A stretch of 24,253 nucleotides of DNA, from positions 1 to 24,253 of IMG/VR virus record IMGVR_UViG_3300034190_000076. The stretch is one strand, 5' to 3'. How positions within the stretch are numbered: the stretch's first letter is position 1; every line of letters begins with the position of its first letter. A program made the position numbers and the translations under genes. A model generated the notes under the pieces. It saw only the letters and a list, made by a program, of their open reading frames with translations. It did no database searches and was not told the DNA's origin. Shown here one piece after another: positions 7,940 to 15,137 of this stretch. The DNA is from a virus.

Positions 7940-9657
7940 TGGCAACAACAATAAACGCAGATACAACTAATGGTCTAATTATAACTCCAGACACAAGTGG
8001 TGTTATAGAGCTACAGTCTAACGGAACACCTATTCTTGATTTAAATGCAACAGGCTTTGCATCAGATATTAATGTCAACGGACTCACTATCGGTAAAGGT
8101 GCTAATAGTGTAGTTTCTAATACCGCTTTAGGATTAAATGCTTTATCTAGTGCAACTGGTTCAACACAATGGAATACTGCTGTTGGACACACAGCATTAA
8201 CTTTATCTACTGGAAATGGAAATACTGCCATAGGTTTTCAAGCTGGGTCAAATACAACTACTGCAAGTTCTTTAGTAGCAATAGGGCAAAATGCAGCAAG
8301 AAATAATACTACAGGCGCTTTCAATACAGCACTTGGTCGTGAATCTCTTTTTTCTAATACTGTTTCAAATAGCAATGTTGCTGTTGGTTATCAAGCTGCT
8401 TATACAAACACAGGAGGAGCTAATACTGCTTTAGGAACTCTAGCATTGCGTAACAACACCACAGGCGTTGAAGGCACAGCTGTTGGTTATCAATCTTTAT
8501 ATAGCAATACTAATGGTTATTGTACGGCTGTTGGTCGTGGAGCATTATTTTCAGATACCACAGGAGTTAATGAGGCTTTTGGCTGGAGAGCTGGGTATCT
8601 TATTACTACAGGCTCACTAAATACAGCTATCGGTCAACAAACATTGTATAACACGACTACAGGTGTTTCTAATACAGCAGTAGGTCGTGAAGCCCTCTAC
8701 AATAACACCACAGCATCTAACAACATAGCAATAGGTTATCAGGCTTTATTTTCCAATACAACCTCATCTAATAATGTGGCAATTGGTTGGCACGCTTTAT
8801 ATGATAATAATGGCGGCTATGATAACACTGCTGTTGGAACTTTTGCGGCAAGAAATGTAACCACTGGATATGAAAATACCGCAATAGGTAGACAAGCATT
8901 AGATGTTACAACAACAGGCATACGAAACACAGCAGTAGGAACAGGGGCTTTACAGCTCAACACCACTGCACATGATAACACTGCTGTAGGTTATCAAGCA
9001 TCTTATAGTAACACAACAGGAACTGCCAATGTAGCAATTGGAAAAAATGCATTACGTACTAATACAACTACATCATATAATACAGCGATTGGTCGTGACG
9101 CTTTATATAACGCAACTGGCGGAACTAACACAGCTTTAGGAAGAAATGCAGCTAACAATCTAACAACAGGTTCTAATAATATAGTAATAGGATACAACGC
9201 ACAAACTTCCTCTGCTACTGTATCTAACGAAGTAACGATAGGTAATGCTAGTGTTAATAAAGTTAGAATGGGTAATGGCAATACCTTATATCCTGTTCCA
9301 TCACCAGCATCTTTATCTACGGCTACAGGTTCTGCTCCATCTTACTCTGCTCGTGCATGGGTAAACTTTAATGGCACAGGAACTGTAGCAATTAGAGCAA
9401 GTGGTAATGTAAGTAGTATTACGGATACTGGTGTAGGCAATTACATCATTAATTTTGCTACTGCTATGCCTGATGTTAATTATTCGGTTGGAGGATTATC
9501 TCAAATATCTACATCAACTAATAACTGTGATGGTGCTATTAACATAAAGCGAGGTTATTCATCTGTTTTGCAAACTACAAGCGTAAGGATAGGGACTGGC
9601 TCTTATAACCTATCTCTTGTAGATAATATAATTAACTGTGTTCAAGTATTTAGATAA
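7939..9657 (+). CDS. Repeat-rich tail fibre with NTAxG adhesin-like repeats
   Basis: 572 residues from ATG 7939, chosen because it overlaps the upstream stop (TAATG) and yields the typical fibre start MATTINADTTNGLIITPDTSG; an in-frame ATG lies at 7924. Residues 1-60 are an attachment module. Residues about 61-437 are some 22 repeats of 16-17 residues with core N-T-A-[VIL]-G, resembling the left-handed beta-roll repeats of trimeric adhesin heads (YadA/Hep_Hag type). The C-terminal 110 residues or so ('SARAWVNFNGTGTVAIRASG' onwards) form a compact beta domain found at the end of many phage fibres. It probably forms a trimeric receptor-binding fibre. No S74 chaperone-protease domain is present. 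Confidence 0.85.
   Translation: MATTINADTTNGLIITPDTSGVIELQSNGTPILDLNATGFASDINVNGLTIGKGANSVVSNTALGLNALSSATGSTQWNTAVGHTALTLSTGNGNTAIGFQAGSNTTTASSLVAIGQNAARNNTTGAFNTALGRESLFSNTVSNSNVAVGYQAAYTNTGGANTALGTLALRNNTTGVEGTAVGYQSLYSNTNGYCTAVGRGALFSDTTGVNEAFGWRAGYLITTGSLNTAIGQQTLYNTTTGVSNTAVGREALYNNTTASNNIAIGYQALFSNTTSSNNVAIGWHALYDNNGGYDNTAVGTFAARNVTTGYENTAIGRQALDVTTTGIRNTAVGTGALQLNTTAHDNTAVGYQASYSNTTGTANVAIGKNALRTNTTTSYNTAIGRDALYNATGGTNTALGRNAANNLTTGSNNIVIGYNAQTSSATVSNEVTIGNASVNKVRMGNGNTLYPVPSPASLSTATGSAPSYSARAWVNFNGTGTVAIRASGNVSSITDTGVGNYIINFATAMPDVNYSVGGLSQISTSTNNCDGAINIKRGYSSVLQTTSVRIGTGSYNLSLVDNIINCVQVFR
8119..9249 (+). repeat. About 22 tandem 48-51 bp degenerate repeats in the fibre gene
   Basis: Coding repeats, each giving N-T-A-[VIL]-G-x-x-[AS]-[LAG] followed by a variable N/T/G-rich turn of 6-8 residues. 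Recurring DNA words include ggttatcaagc, aataccgc and aacaccacag. The repeats are diverged rather than identical, so this is an old array, but such arrays can still change copy number by recombination. Confidence 0.85.
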
Positions 9658-9666
9658 GGATAAATT

Positions 9667-9939
9667 ATGAGAATAGTATATAAAATAGAAGAAGGTGGAG
9701 TAGCAGTAGTTATTCCTACAGGTGAGTTAGCAGTTGAAGAAGTTGCTCGTAAAGATGTACCTTTGGGTGTAGATTACTGGATAGTAGAGGATAGCGAAGT
9801 TCCAAGTGACAGAACATTTAGAAATGCTTGGGAACTAAACCCTACAGATTTAGGAACGCCTGATGGACAAGGTATTGGTGCAGACGCATGGTTTGCAGAA
9901 CAAACAGAAAAGGAAGTGACAGATGAAAATCCAAGTTAA
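9667..9939 (+). CDS. Small tail-fibre-locus protein (chaperone-like?)
   Basis: 90 residues, acidic. The pattern 'MRIVYKIEEGGVAVVIPTGE', 'KDVPLGVDYWIVEDSEVPSD' and 'RTFRNAWEL' recurs in small genes located directly after phage fibre genes. Its role is not established. By analogy with tail-fibre assembly genes it may help fold or attach the preceding fibre. It overlaps the next gene by 17 bases, so the two are likely a functional pair. The ribosome-binding site is taaggata. Confidence 0.72.
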   Translation: MRIVYKIEEGGVAVVIPTGELAVEEVARKDVPLGVDYWIVEDSEVPSDRTFRNAWELNPTDLGTPDGQGIGADAWFAEQTEKEVTDENPS

Positions 9940-10156
9940 CATCAATAAAGCAAAAGACATTACTAAAGAGAAATTGCGTGAAGAGCGTAAACCTTTACTA
10001 GAAAAACTAGATGTAGAGTTTCAACGAGCATTAGAATTAGGTGCAGATACATCTTCTATCGTAGCAAACAAACAGGCATTACGAGACGCTACTAACCAAG
10101 TAGATAGTATGACAACTGTAGAAGAACTTAAGGCAGCTCAACTGCTTACTATTTAA
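9923..10156 (+). CDS. Small helical partner of the fibre-locus protein
   Basis: 77 residues, highly helical and charged. The start 'MKIQVNINKAKDITKEKLRE' followed by 'PLLEKLDVEFQRALELGADT' and 'IVANKQALRDATNQVDSMTT' resembles the helical part of phage tail-assembly-chaperone-like proteins ('R..LL..LD..F.RA....KQ.LRD'). Together with the overlapping upstream gene it looks like the two halves of a fibre chaperone. This reading is inferred from composition and context. Confidence 0.72.
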   Translation: MKIQVNINKAKDITKEKLREERKPLLEKLDVEFQRALELGADTSSIVANKQALRDATNQVDSMTTVEELKAAQLLTI

Positions 10157-10183
10157 ATTAACTGTCTTAAAAGGAGAATAAAA

Positions 10184-10447
10184 ATGACAGACGAAAATGT
10201 AGTATTAGATGTACCAAGCACTGAAGAAAAAGCACAGCACTATAAAGCAATGGGTGATTCCGTTGACCTTATTTATGCTGTCATGTCAGGCGAAGCAATG
10301 GCTGACGAAACAGATCAAGAAAAGAAAGACTGCGTAAAACGTAACGTAGAACATCTTGGAATCATGGTAGCAAAAGAATGGTGGGGTGACGAAGACATGA
10401 CTCAAGCAAACAATGCAATCGCTGATGCAGCATCATACACAGCTTAA
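10184..10447 (+). CDS. Hypothetical fibre-cassette protein
   Basis: 87 residues, acidic, soluble. Segments such as 'AQHYKAMGDSVDLIYAVMSG' and 'NVEHLGIMVAKEWWGDEDMT' are seen in small proteins of phage tail-fibre regions, but I know no function. It has a very good ribosome-binding site (aaaaggagaataaaa) and is preceded by a 27-base gap, unlike its coupled neighbours, so it is probably translated independently and well. Confidence 0.75.
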   Translation: MTDENVVLDVPSTEEKAQHYKAMGDSVDLIYAVMSGEAMADETDQEKKDCVKRNVEHLGIMVAKEWWGDEDMTQANNAIADAASYTA

Positions 10448-10474
10448 TTTTAACTAACTTTAAAGGAAACGATA

Positions 10475-10690
10475 ATGGCTAAAAATACAAAAACACCCAT
10501 TACGATTGATGACAAAGAATACCACTTTGAAGACATGACCCCTGAACAACAAACAATTTTAAACCACGTGGCTGATTTAGAGAAAAAAATAAATGGTACA
10601 AAGTTTAACCTAGACCAACTATCTGTTGGTCGTGAGGCGTTTGTAAAGATGTTGCGTGAATCACTTGATAAAGAAGATATAGCTAACTAA
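10475..10690 (+). CDS. DUF6447-like small protein
   Basis: 71 residues. 'ITIDDKEYHFEDMTPEQQTI' followed by a helical 'LADLEKKI'-type segment and 'NLDQLSVGREAFVKMLRESL' matches the layout of a small phage protein family (DUF6447-like) that accompanies tail-fibre genes in many marine phages. The function is unknown. A short beta hairpin followed by two helices is predicted, which could form a coiled-coil chaperone or attachment element. The ribosome-binding site is aaaggaaac. Confidence 0.75.
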   Translation: MAKNTKTPITIDDKEYHFEDMTPEQQTILNHVADLEKKINGTKFNLDQLSVGREAFVKMLRESLDKEDIAN

Positions 10691-10704
10691 GTAGAGGTAA
10701 CAGA

Positions 10705-11382
10705 ATGAGCATAACAATAAACGGCATAGGTACCATAGATGCCAGTGATAATTTAACGGTATCTAATGGCTTAATTGTATCTGGGAATATTTCAACATCT
10801 GGAACAATTCCAGCAGAACAATTAACTGGTGCATTACCTGCAATCAGCGGAGCTAATCTAACTGACTTACCTGGTGGTGGTGCATGGTCAGTTTTATCAA
10901 GAACAAATTTATCTTCTACTGCTTCTGTTATTGTGGATTTTAGTTCCTATACATCGTATGATGCTTTTAAAATAATCGTAAGTGGTGTTCAACCAAGTAA
11001 TACTAACTCATATTTTCAAATGCTTTTTGGTCAAAATGGAGCAAGTTTTGATACATCTAGGTCAAGTTCTAACTTTAGGATGAGTTCCACAGGAACTTAT
11101 ACAGGCTCAAGTTCTACCCCTCAAGACATGACATATCTTTTATTAGGTGGTGTAAATGGAGATATTACAGGTGAAATAAATCTTAGTGGAGACTTTTCTA
11201 ATACAACCGCTCTTGCTCAAGGCACTTCTTCTATGGCGTTTCAACCAAACTCTAGTTTTACTCAGTATAAGTTTTGTACACATCGCACTGAGGTAGTAAC
11301 TGAAAATTCTATACAATTAAAAATGTCAGCAGGTACTTTAGTAGCAGGAAAAATTACAGTATTAGGGTTAAATCAATCATAA
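10705..11382 (+). CDS. Tail fibre protein
   Basis: 225 residues, beta-rich and Ser/Thr/Gly-rich. Residues 1-60 ('ITINGIGTIDASDNLTVSNG' ... 'IPAEQLTGALPAISGANLTD') are a fibre shaft/attachment module of the kind used by many aquatic phage fibres. Residues 60-225 form a separate C-terminal beta domain starting 'WSVLSRTNLSSTASVIVDFS', probably the tip. It is followed directly by a chaperone gene, the usual order for a fibre and its assembly factor. Confidence 0.8.
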   Translation: MSITINGIGTIDASDNLTVSNGLIVSGNISTSGTIPAEQLTGALPAISGANLTDLPGGGAWSVLSRTNLSSTASVIVDFSSYTSYDAFKIIVSGVQPSNTNSYFQMLFGQNGASFDTSRSSSNFRMSSTGTYTGSSSTPQDMTYLLLGGVNGDITGEINLSGDFSNTTALAQGTSSMAFQPNSSFTQYKFCTHRTEVVTENSIQLKMSAGTLVAGKITVLGLNQS

Positions 11383-11391
11383 GGGTAGGAT

Positions 11392-11676
11392 ATGGCACAA
11401 CATAAAATAGTTAATGGTCAGCGTATAGAATTATCTGCAGAAGAAATTGCAGAAATTCAAGCAAGTGACCTAGCATGGGAAGCAGGGGCAGAAACACGAG
11501 CATGGGAACAATTACGCGAACAAAGGAATCAGTTGCTAGAAGCTTCAGACTGGACTCAAATACCAGACTGCACTGTAGACAAAGCAGCATGGGCAACATA
11601 CAGACAATCCTTACGGGATATTACAGAACAAGAAGATGCCCCTTATAACGTCACACTTCCAACTAAACCAGAATAA
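11392..11676 (+). CDS. Tail fibre assembly chaperone (Phage_tail_APC-like)
   Basis: 94 residues. The segment 'LREQRNQLLEASDWTQIPDC' and then 'WATYRQSLRDITEQ' is the hallmark of the phage tail assembly chaperone family, in which a helix pair with the R..LL..sDWtq and YRq.LRdit motifs assists fibre trimerisation or attachment. It is flanked by two fibre genes (10705 and 11686), either of which could be its client. The ribosome-binding site is aagggtagga, close before the ATG. Confidence 0.88.
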   Translation: MAQHKIVNGQRIELSAEEIAEIQASDLAWEAGAETRAWEQLREQRNQLLEASDWTQIPDCTVDKAAWATYRQSLRDITEQEDAPYNVTLPTKPE

Positions 11677-11685
11677 GGATGAATA

Positions 11686-12867
11686 ATGGCATCAATTAAA
11701 CTAAAAGGCGATACCTCTGGTGAGCTAACGATACAAGCACCTAGTGTTGCAGGTACTAACACATTAGACCTTCCTGCAAGTAGCGGTACACTGCTAACAA
11801 CAACTGGTAATGGTTCTCAATTAACAGGGCTACCTAACTCTTACGCAGGCACAAAGAACCTTATTATCAATGGTAATATGGCTATTGACCAGCGTAATGC
11901 TGGAGTAAGCAATAGTGCAACTGCTAATGTATATACAACAGACAGATGGCAATTACAAATGTTTGGGACAACTGAAGTTACATATCAACAAGTCATAGAT
12001 GCTCCAGCAGGGTTTAATAAATCGTTAAAAATAACATCTAACGCTACACCAGATACTCTTACTGGTAGTGACTCTGTTTCTCCACGACAAAGAATAGAAG
12101 GATATAATATTGCCCATTTAGGTTGGGGAACTGCAAATGCACAAACAGTTACATTATCTTTTTGGGTAAAAGCTAGTATTACTGGAACTTATCCAGTGTC
12201 CTTTCATAATTGGGACTTTACTAGGTCTTTTGTTTCTGAATATAATGTGGTAAGTGCAAATACATGGGAAAAGAAAACAATAACAATTACTGGTCCTACA
12301 ATAGGAACATGGTTATCAGATAATAGTACAGGAATAATAGCCTTATTTAATCTTGACAATGGAAGTGATTCTGTAACTGCTACAACTGATTCATGGATTT
12401 CTGGCAATTATAGAAGAACATCATCATGTGTATCATTTATGAATAACTCGTCAGCAACATGGCAAATCACAGGCGTACAACTAGAAGCAGGCACTACAGC
12501 TACAGACTTTGAGAACCTACAATACGGAACACAATTAGATTTGTGTCAGAGGTATTGTTATGTATTAGGTGGAGAAACTTCTTTTCAATGGTTATCCACT
12601 GGACCATCACAAGCTACAAACTTTATGACAGGCTTTGTTTTTCCACCCGTCACTATGAGAGCTGGACCTACTTTAAGCTTTGGGACTTTAAGTCATTATA
12701 GAGCATGGCATGCTAATAGCTGGGGAACAGCTGTAGGAATAAGTTTAAATCAATCAGCATCAGGTTCAATTGGTGTAGACGTTCAAAAGTCAGGGCTAAC
12801 TGGAATGTGTGCTTTAGGCATGAACAACTCAACTGCTTCAAAATTAATCTTTAGTGCGGAGCTATAA
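11686..12867 (+). CDS. Tail fibre with carbohydrate-binding-like domain
   Basis: 393 residues. The N-terminal 'MASIKLKGDTSGELTIQAPS' and 'LDLPASSGTLLTTTGNGSQL' are an attachment module. From about residue 60 ('NLIINGNMAIDQRNAGVSNS') a large beta-sandwich region follows, with 'QRIEGYNIAHLGWGTANAQT', 'VTLSFWVKASITGTYPVSF' and 'TWQITGVQLEAGTTATDFE'. This is a frequent receptor-binding domain in phage tail fibres and resembles carbohydrate-binding modules. The last 110 residues or so ('LCQRYCYVLGG' onward) form a further tip domain. Ligand unknown; a surface glycan is likely. Confidence 0.87.
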   Translation: MASIKLKGDTSGELTIQAPSVAGTNTLDLPASSGTLLTTTGNGSQLTGLPNSYAGTKNLIINGNMAIDQRNAGVSNSATANVYTTDRWQLQMFGTTEVTYQQVIDAPAGFNKSLKITSNATPDTLTGSDSVSPRQRIEGYNIAHLGWGTANAQTVTLSFWVKASITGTYPVSFHNWDFTRSFVSEYNVVSANTWEKKTITITGPTIGTWLSDNSTGIIALFNLDNGSDSVTATTDSWISGNYRRTSSCVSFMNNSSATWQITGVQLEAGTTATDFENLQYGTQLDLCQRYCYVLGGETSFQWLSTGPSQATNFMTGFVFPPVTMRAGPTLSFGTLSHYRAWHANSWGTAVGISLNQSASGSIGVDVQKSGLTGMCALGMNNSTASKLIFSAEL

Positions 12868-12868
12868 A

Positions 12869-13024
12869 ATGTATAAATTATATATTGGAAGTGGTCAAGA
12901 TGAAGTTACATCAATTATAAGACTATCAGACAACGCTTCTATCCCAACAGACCCAAATAACACAGACTACCAAGAATATTTAGAATGGGTAGCCGAAGGA
13001 AATACACCAGAAGAGGCTGATTAA
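12869..13024 (+). CDS. 51-residue fibre-cassette protein
   Basis: A short gene between two fibre genes. The product starts MYKLYIGSGQDEVTSIIRLS and ends 'YQEYLEWVAEGNTPEEAD'. The motif D-N-x-x-I-P-x-D-P-x-N-x-D-Y-Q-x-Y-L-x-W-[VL]-A-E-G-N-T-P is a recurrent small phage protein or fibre-end module. The ATG lies one base after the upstream stop, and the gene's own stop overlaps the following ATG (TAATG), which strongly supports real translation. Function unknown; a chaperone or attachment role is possible. Confidence 0.82.
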   Translation: MYKLYIGSGQDEVTSIIRLSDNASIPTDPNNTDYQEYLEWVAEGNTPEEAD

Positions 13025-13743
13025 TGTTTGGCTTTCAATCATTCTCGGAAGCTCCTTATAGTACCGCAGGTGGAGCAGTTGCCAAACTAGGCTCTGCATC
13101 TATCACAGGTGTAGGCACAGTTGTAGCTAACTCTACAAGGGTAAGAAGCTCATCAGGATCTATATCGGCTATAGCTACGCTAACAGCTGACGGCATTAGA
13201 ATACGTCTTGGATCAGGAGATATTACTGCTACAGCATTAGTGTCAGCATTAGGTGGTTTAGTTAACGATGCTAACGGATCTATCACTGGAAGAGCTACAG
13301 TTACTTCTAATGCAGTTTATATAGCATTCGGTGAAGGCGACATAAGTGGTGCTGCAACGCTCACAGTGGCTCTCTCAGGCTCTATTATATACTCTAATGC
13401 AACTATTGCTGCTGAAGCTACATTAACCGCAGACGGCTTTAAAATAACCTTTGGTGATGCAAGTATTACTTGGACAGCAGAGTTAACCGCTCTTGGTGGA
13501 TTGGTTGCAAATGGTCATGCAAGTGTAGAAGGCATAGCAACAATAACTGCTTTCTCAAGCGTAACAAGATTTGCTGATGCTGCAATTACCGCAACAAATA
13601 CCGTAACCGCAGAAGGATACATACTTGGTGAGGAGTGGACTGATGTAACGTATGACACAGAGGCATGGACTACTACCGCTCCTGGAAGTAGTGTTTGGAC
13701 AGATTCAACAGTAGGTGATAACGATTGGAAACTAAAAGGATAA
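13024..13743 (+). CDS. Virion protein of nine 20-residue beta repeats
   Basis: 239 residues. After a short leader (MFGFQSFSEAPYST) come nine repeats with an almost exact 20-residue period: conserved Ile/Val at positions 27, 47, 67, 87, 107, 128, 148, 168 and 188. The core is [GA]-[SD]-I-[TS]-x-x-A-T-[LV]-T-A, then a turn and a hydrophobic strand. Such periodicity predicts a beta-solenoid or stacked-sheet shaft. The C-terminus (203-239) is Trp/Asp-rich, with repeated W spacings. Units 2-5 and 6-9 look like a block duplication. I cannot place it in a named family. Context says a fibre or tail accessory protein. Confidence 0.8.
   Translation: MFGFQSFSEAPYSTAGGAVAKLGSASITGVGTVVANSTRVRSSSGSISAIATLTADGIRIRLGSGDITATALVSALGGLVNDANGSITGRATVTSNAVYIAFGEGDISGAATLTVALSGSIIYSNATIAAEATLTADGFKITFGDASITWTAELTALGGLVANGHASVEGIATITAFSSVTRFADAAITATNTVTAEGYILGEEWTDVTYDTEAWTTTAPGSSVWTDSTVGDNDWKLKG
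13093..13632 (+). repeat. Nine tandem 60 bp coding repeats with a four-unit block duplication
   Basis: Protein-level period of 20 residues (one unit of 21). 'TLTADG' occurs at residues 52-57 and 133-138, and 'ALGGLV' at 75-80 and 156-161. Both pairs are offset by 81 residues, which indicates that a four-repeat block of about 243 bp was duplicated after the single unit had already amplified. Confidence 0.8.
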
Positions 13744-13746
13744 CAC

Positions 13747-14217
13747 ATGGCAAAAACTAAAATATCAGAATACGATTCAAGTGCTTCTGGCAACACCGAT
13801 ATTAACGGTATTAACATAAATGAAGGGTGTCCCCCCAGTACGATCAATAACTCAATTAGAGAATTGATGGCACAATTAAAGAATATGATTACAGGTGCTG
13901 ATGGCGATAACATGGTTGTTGGAAGTAACCTTACCGTAAACGGCACTACCGTATTGACTGGTAATGCTACTGCTCCTACGCAACTAGCTACAGATAACTC
14001 TACAAGAATAGCAACAACAGCTTATGTACAAGCAAAGACTGGAGCATTAGGCACAATGTCAGCACAGAACGCTAACGCTGTAGCCATAACAGGTGGAACA
14101 ATAACAGGTGCTACTGTTGGTGGTGTTACCATTGGTACTAACGCAGGTGGAGTAAGAACGGTATCTACTAGTTCCCCCACAGGTGGATCTAATGGCGATA
14201 TTTGGTATATTGTTTAA
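13747..14217 (+). CDS. Tail fibre attachment protein
   Basis: 156 residues. The opening 'ISEYDSSASGNTDINGININ' and 'EGCPPSTINNSIRELMAQLK' is a standard tail-fibre N-terminal domain in phages of aquatic bacteria. It is followed by 'ATDNSTRIATTAYVQAKTGA', a shaft-type segment also seen in classical tail fibres, then a short repetitive 'TITGATVGGVTIGTNAGG' shaft and a 'GGSNGDIWYIV' end. The upstream stop is embedded in its ribosome-binding site (aaggataacac). It is truncated compared with long fibres, and the next gene may carry the matching tip. Confidence 0.85.
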   Translation: MAKTKISEYDSSASGNTDINGININEGCPPSTINNSIRELMAQLKNMITGADGDNMVVGSNLTVNGTTVLTGNATAPTQLATDNSTRIATTAYVQAKTGALGTMSAQNANAVAITGGTITGATVGGVTIGTNAGGVRTVSTSSPTGGSNGDIWYIV

Positions 14218-14219
14218 TC

Positions 14220-15137
14220 ATGAGTATATACGTCAAAGATGATGGCACTTATAAAAAGTCTAACTTTATCCACATCAATCAAGGTGGAACTTGGTCTGAA
14301 GTAAAGGCAGTATTTGTTAATGATGGCGGTGTATGGAAAGAGGCATATGTTGTAGAGGTTAATGTTAGCCTAACTGGATTAGTACAAGACTTTAATTTGT
14401 GGAATCAAGTAGTATCACAGATTGGCACAAAGACTTACAAGATCATTGCTAACGTCACTATGGATACTGGAACTAATATTGTATCTACATCTAACACATC
14501 CCCTGCTTTTAATGTAGGGTCTTTCCCAGCCAATAGTATTATTAACTTAAATGTTAGTAGCGGATCAAGCATTACTGGTCGTGGTGGTAATGGTGGTAGA
14601 GGAAGTAACTCTGAAGGATGGGCAGGAACTGGCTACGCAGGTAGTCCTGGTGGAACAGCTATTTACACTAGACACACACTTAACCTTACCAACAACAACC
14701 TTATAGGTGGTGGTGGAGGTGGAGGTGGTGGTGGATCAGGAAGGGTAGTTTATCACGCTGCTGGTAACGGTGGTGGTGGTGCAGGTGGTTATCATAATGC
14801 AACAAACGCTAACCTACAATCTCCCCCAACTGGAACTGGAAGCACGGCTATACCTGCTGGATATGGCGGTATAGGTGCAGGAGTAAATTGTGATAGATAT
14901 TGTACAGGAAGAGCTGGTGACGGAACATTAACAACAGGCGGTGCTTTTACTTATGGCTCTACTGGATCAGATAGACCAGGTGGTAATGGTGGTAATCTAG
15001 GTCTTGCTGGGTCTAACGGTTCTCAACAAGCTGGTTATGTACTATATGCAGGTGGAGCAGCTGGTAACGCAATAGATGGCATCTCTTACACTAACATCAT
15101 AACAGCAGGCTCAATACTAGGAGGTCAAGTAAATTAA
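14220..15137 (+). CDS. Polyglycine-rich fibre-tip/adhesin-like protein
   Basis: 305 residues from ATG 14220, chosen because it follows the previous stop by two bases; the frame is also open from a TTG at 14202. Residues 1-45 contain two short 'INQGGTW/VNDGGVWKEAYVV' repeats, a phage fibre motif. Residues about 46-110 are beta-rich. From about 114 to 285 the chain is dominated by GGxGG runs, including ten consecutive glycines, separated by aromatic or Asn-rich turns. The last 20 residues 'NAIDGISYTNIITAGSILGG' are a common fibre ending. The pattern recalls polyglycine-II sandwich tips such as gp38 of T-even-like phages, where the loops bind receptors. The analogy is inferred from composition, not homology. 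Confidence 0.82.
   Translation: MSIYVKDDGTYKKSNFIHINQGGTWSEVKAVFVNDGGVWKEAYVVEVNVSLTGLVQDFNLWNQVVSQIGTKTYKIIANVTMDTGTNIVSTSNTSPAFNVGSFPANSIINLNVSSGSSITGRGGNGGRGSNSEGWAGTGYAGSPGGTAIYTRHTLNLTNNNLIGGGGGGGGGGSGRVVYHAAGNGGGGAGGYHNATNANLQSPPTGTGSTAIPAGYGGIGAGVNCDRYCTGRAGDGTLTTGGAFTYGSTGSDRPGGNGGNLGLAGSNGSQQAGYVLYAGGAAGNAIDGISYTNIITAGSILGGQVN

Noticed and set aside
7939-9657. Interpretation of the repeat fibre as a bacterial surface adhesin gene.
   Set aside because: It has no signal peptide and no membrane anchor, its ends are phage fibre modules, and it lies inside a continuous phage operon.
13515-13946. 143-codon open frame on the minus strand.
   Set aside because: It crosses the boundary of two well-supported + strand genes and has the composition of an antisense shadow.
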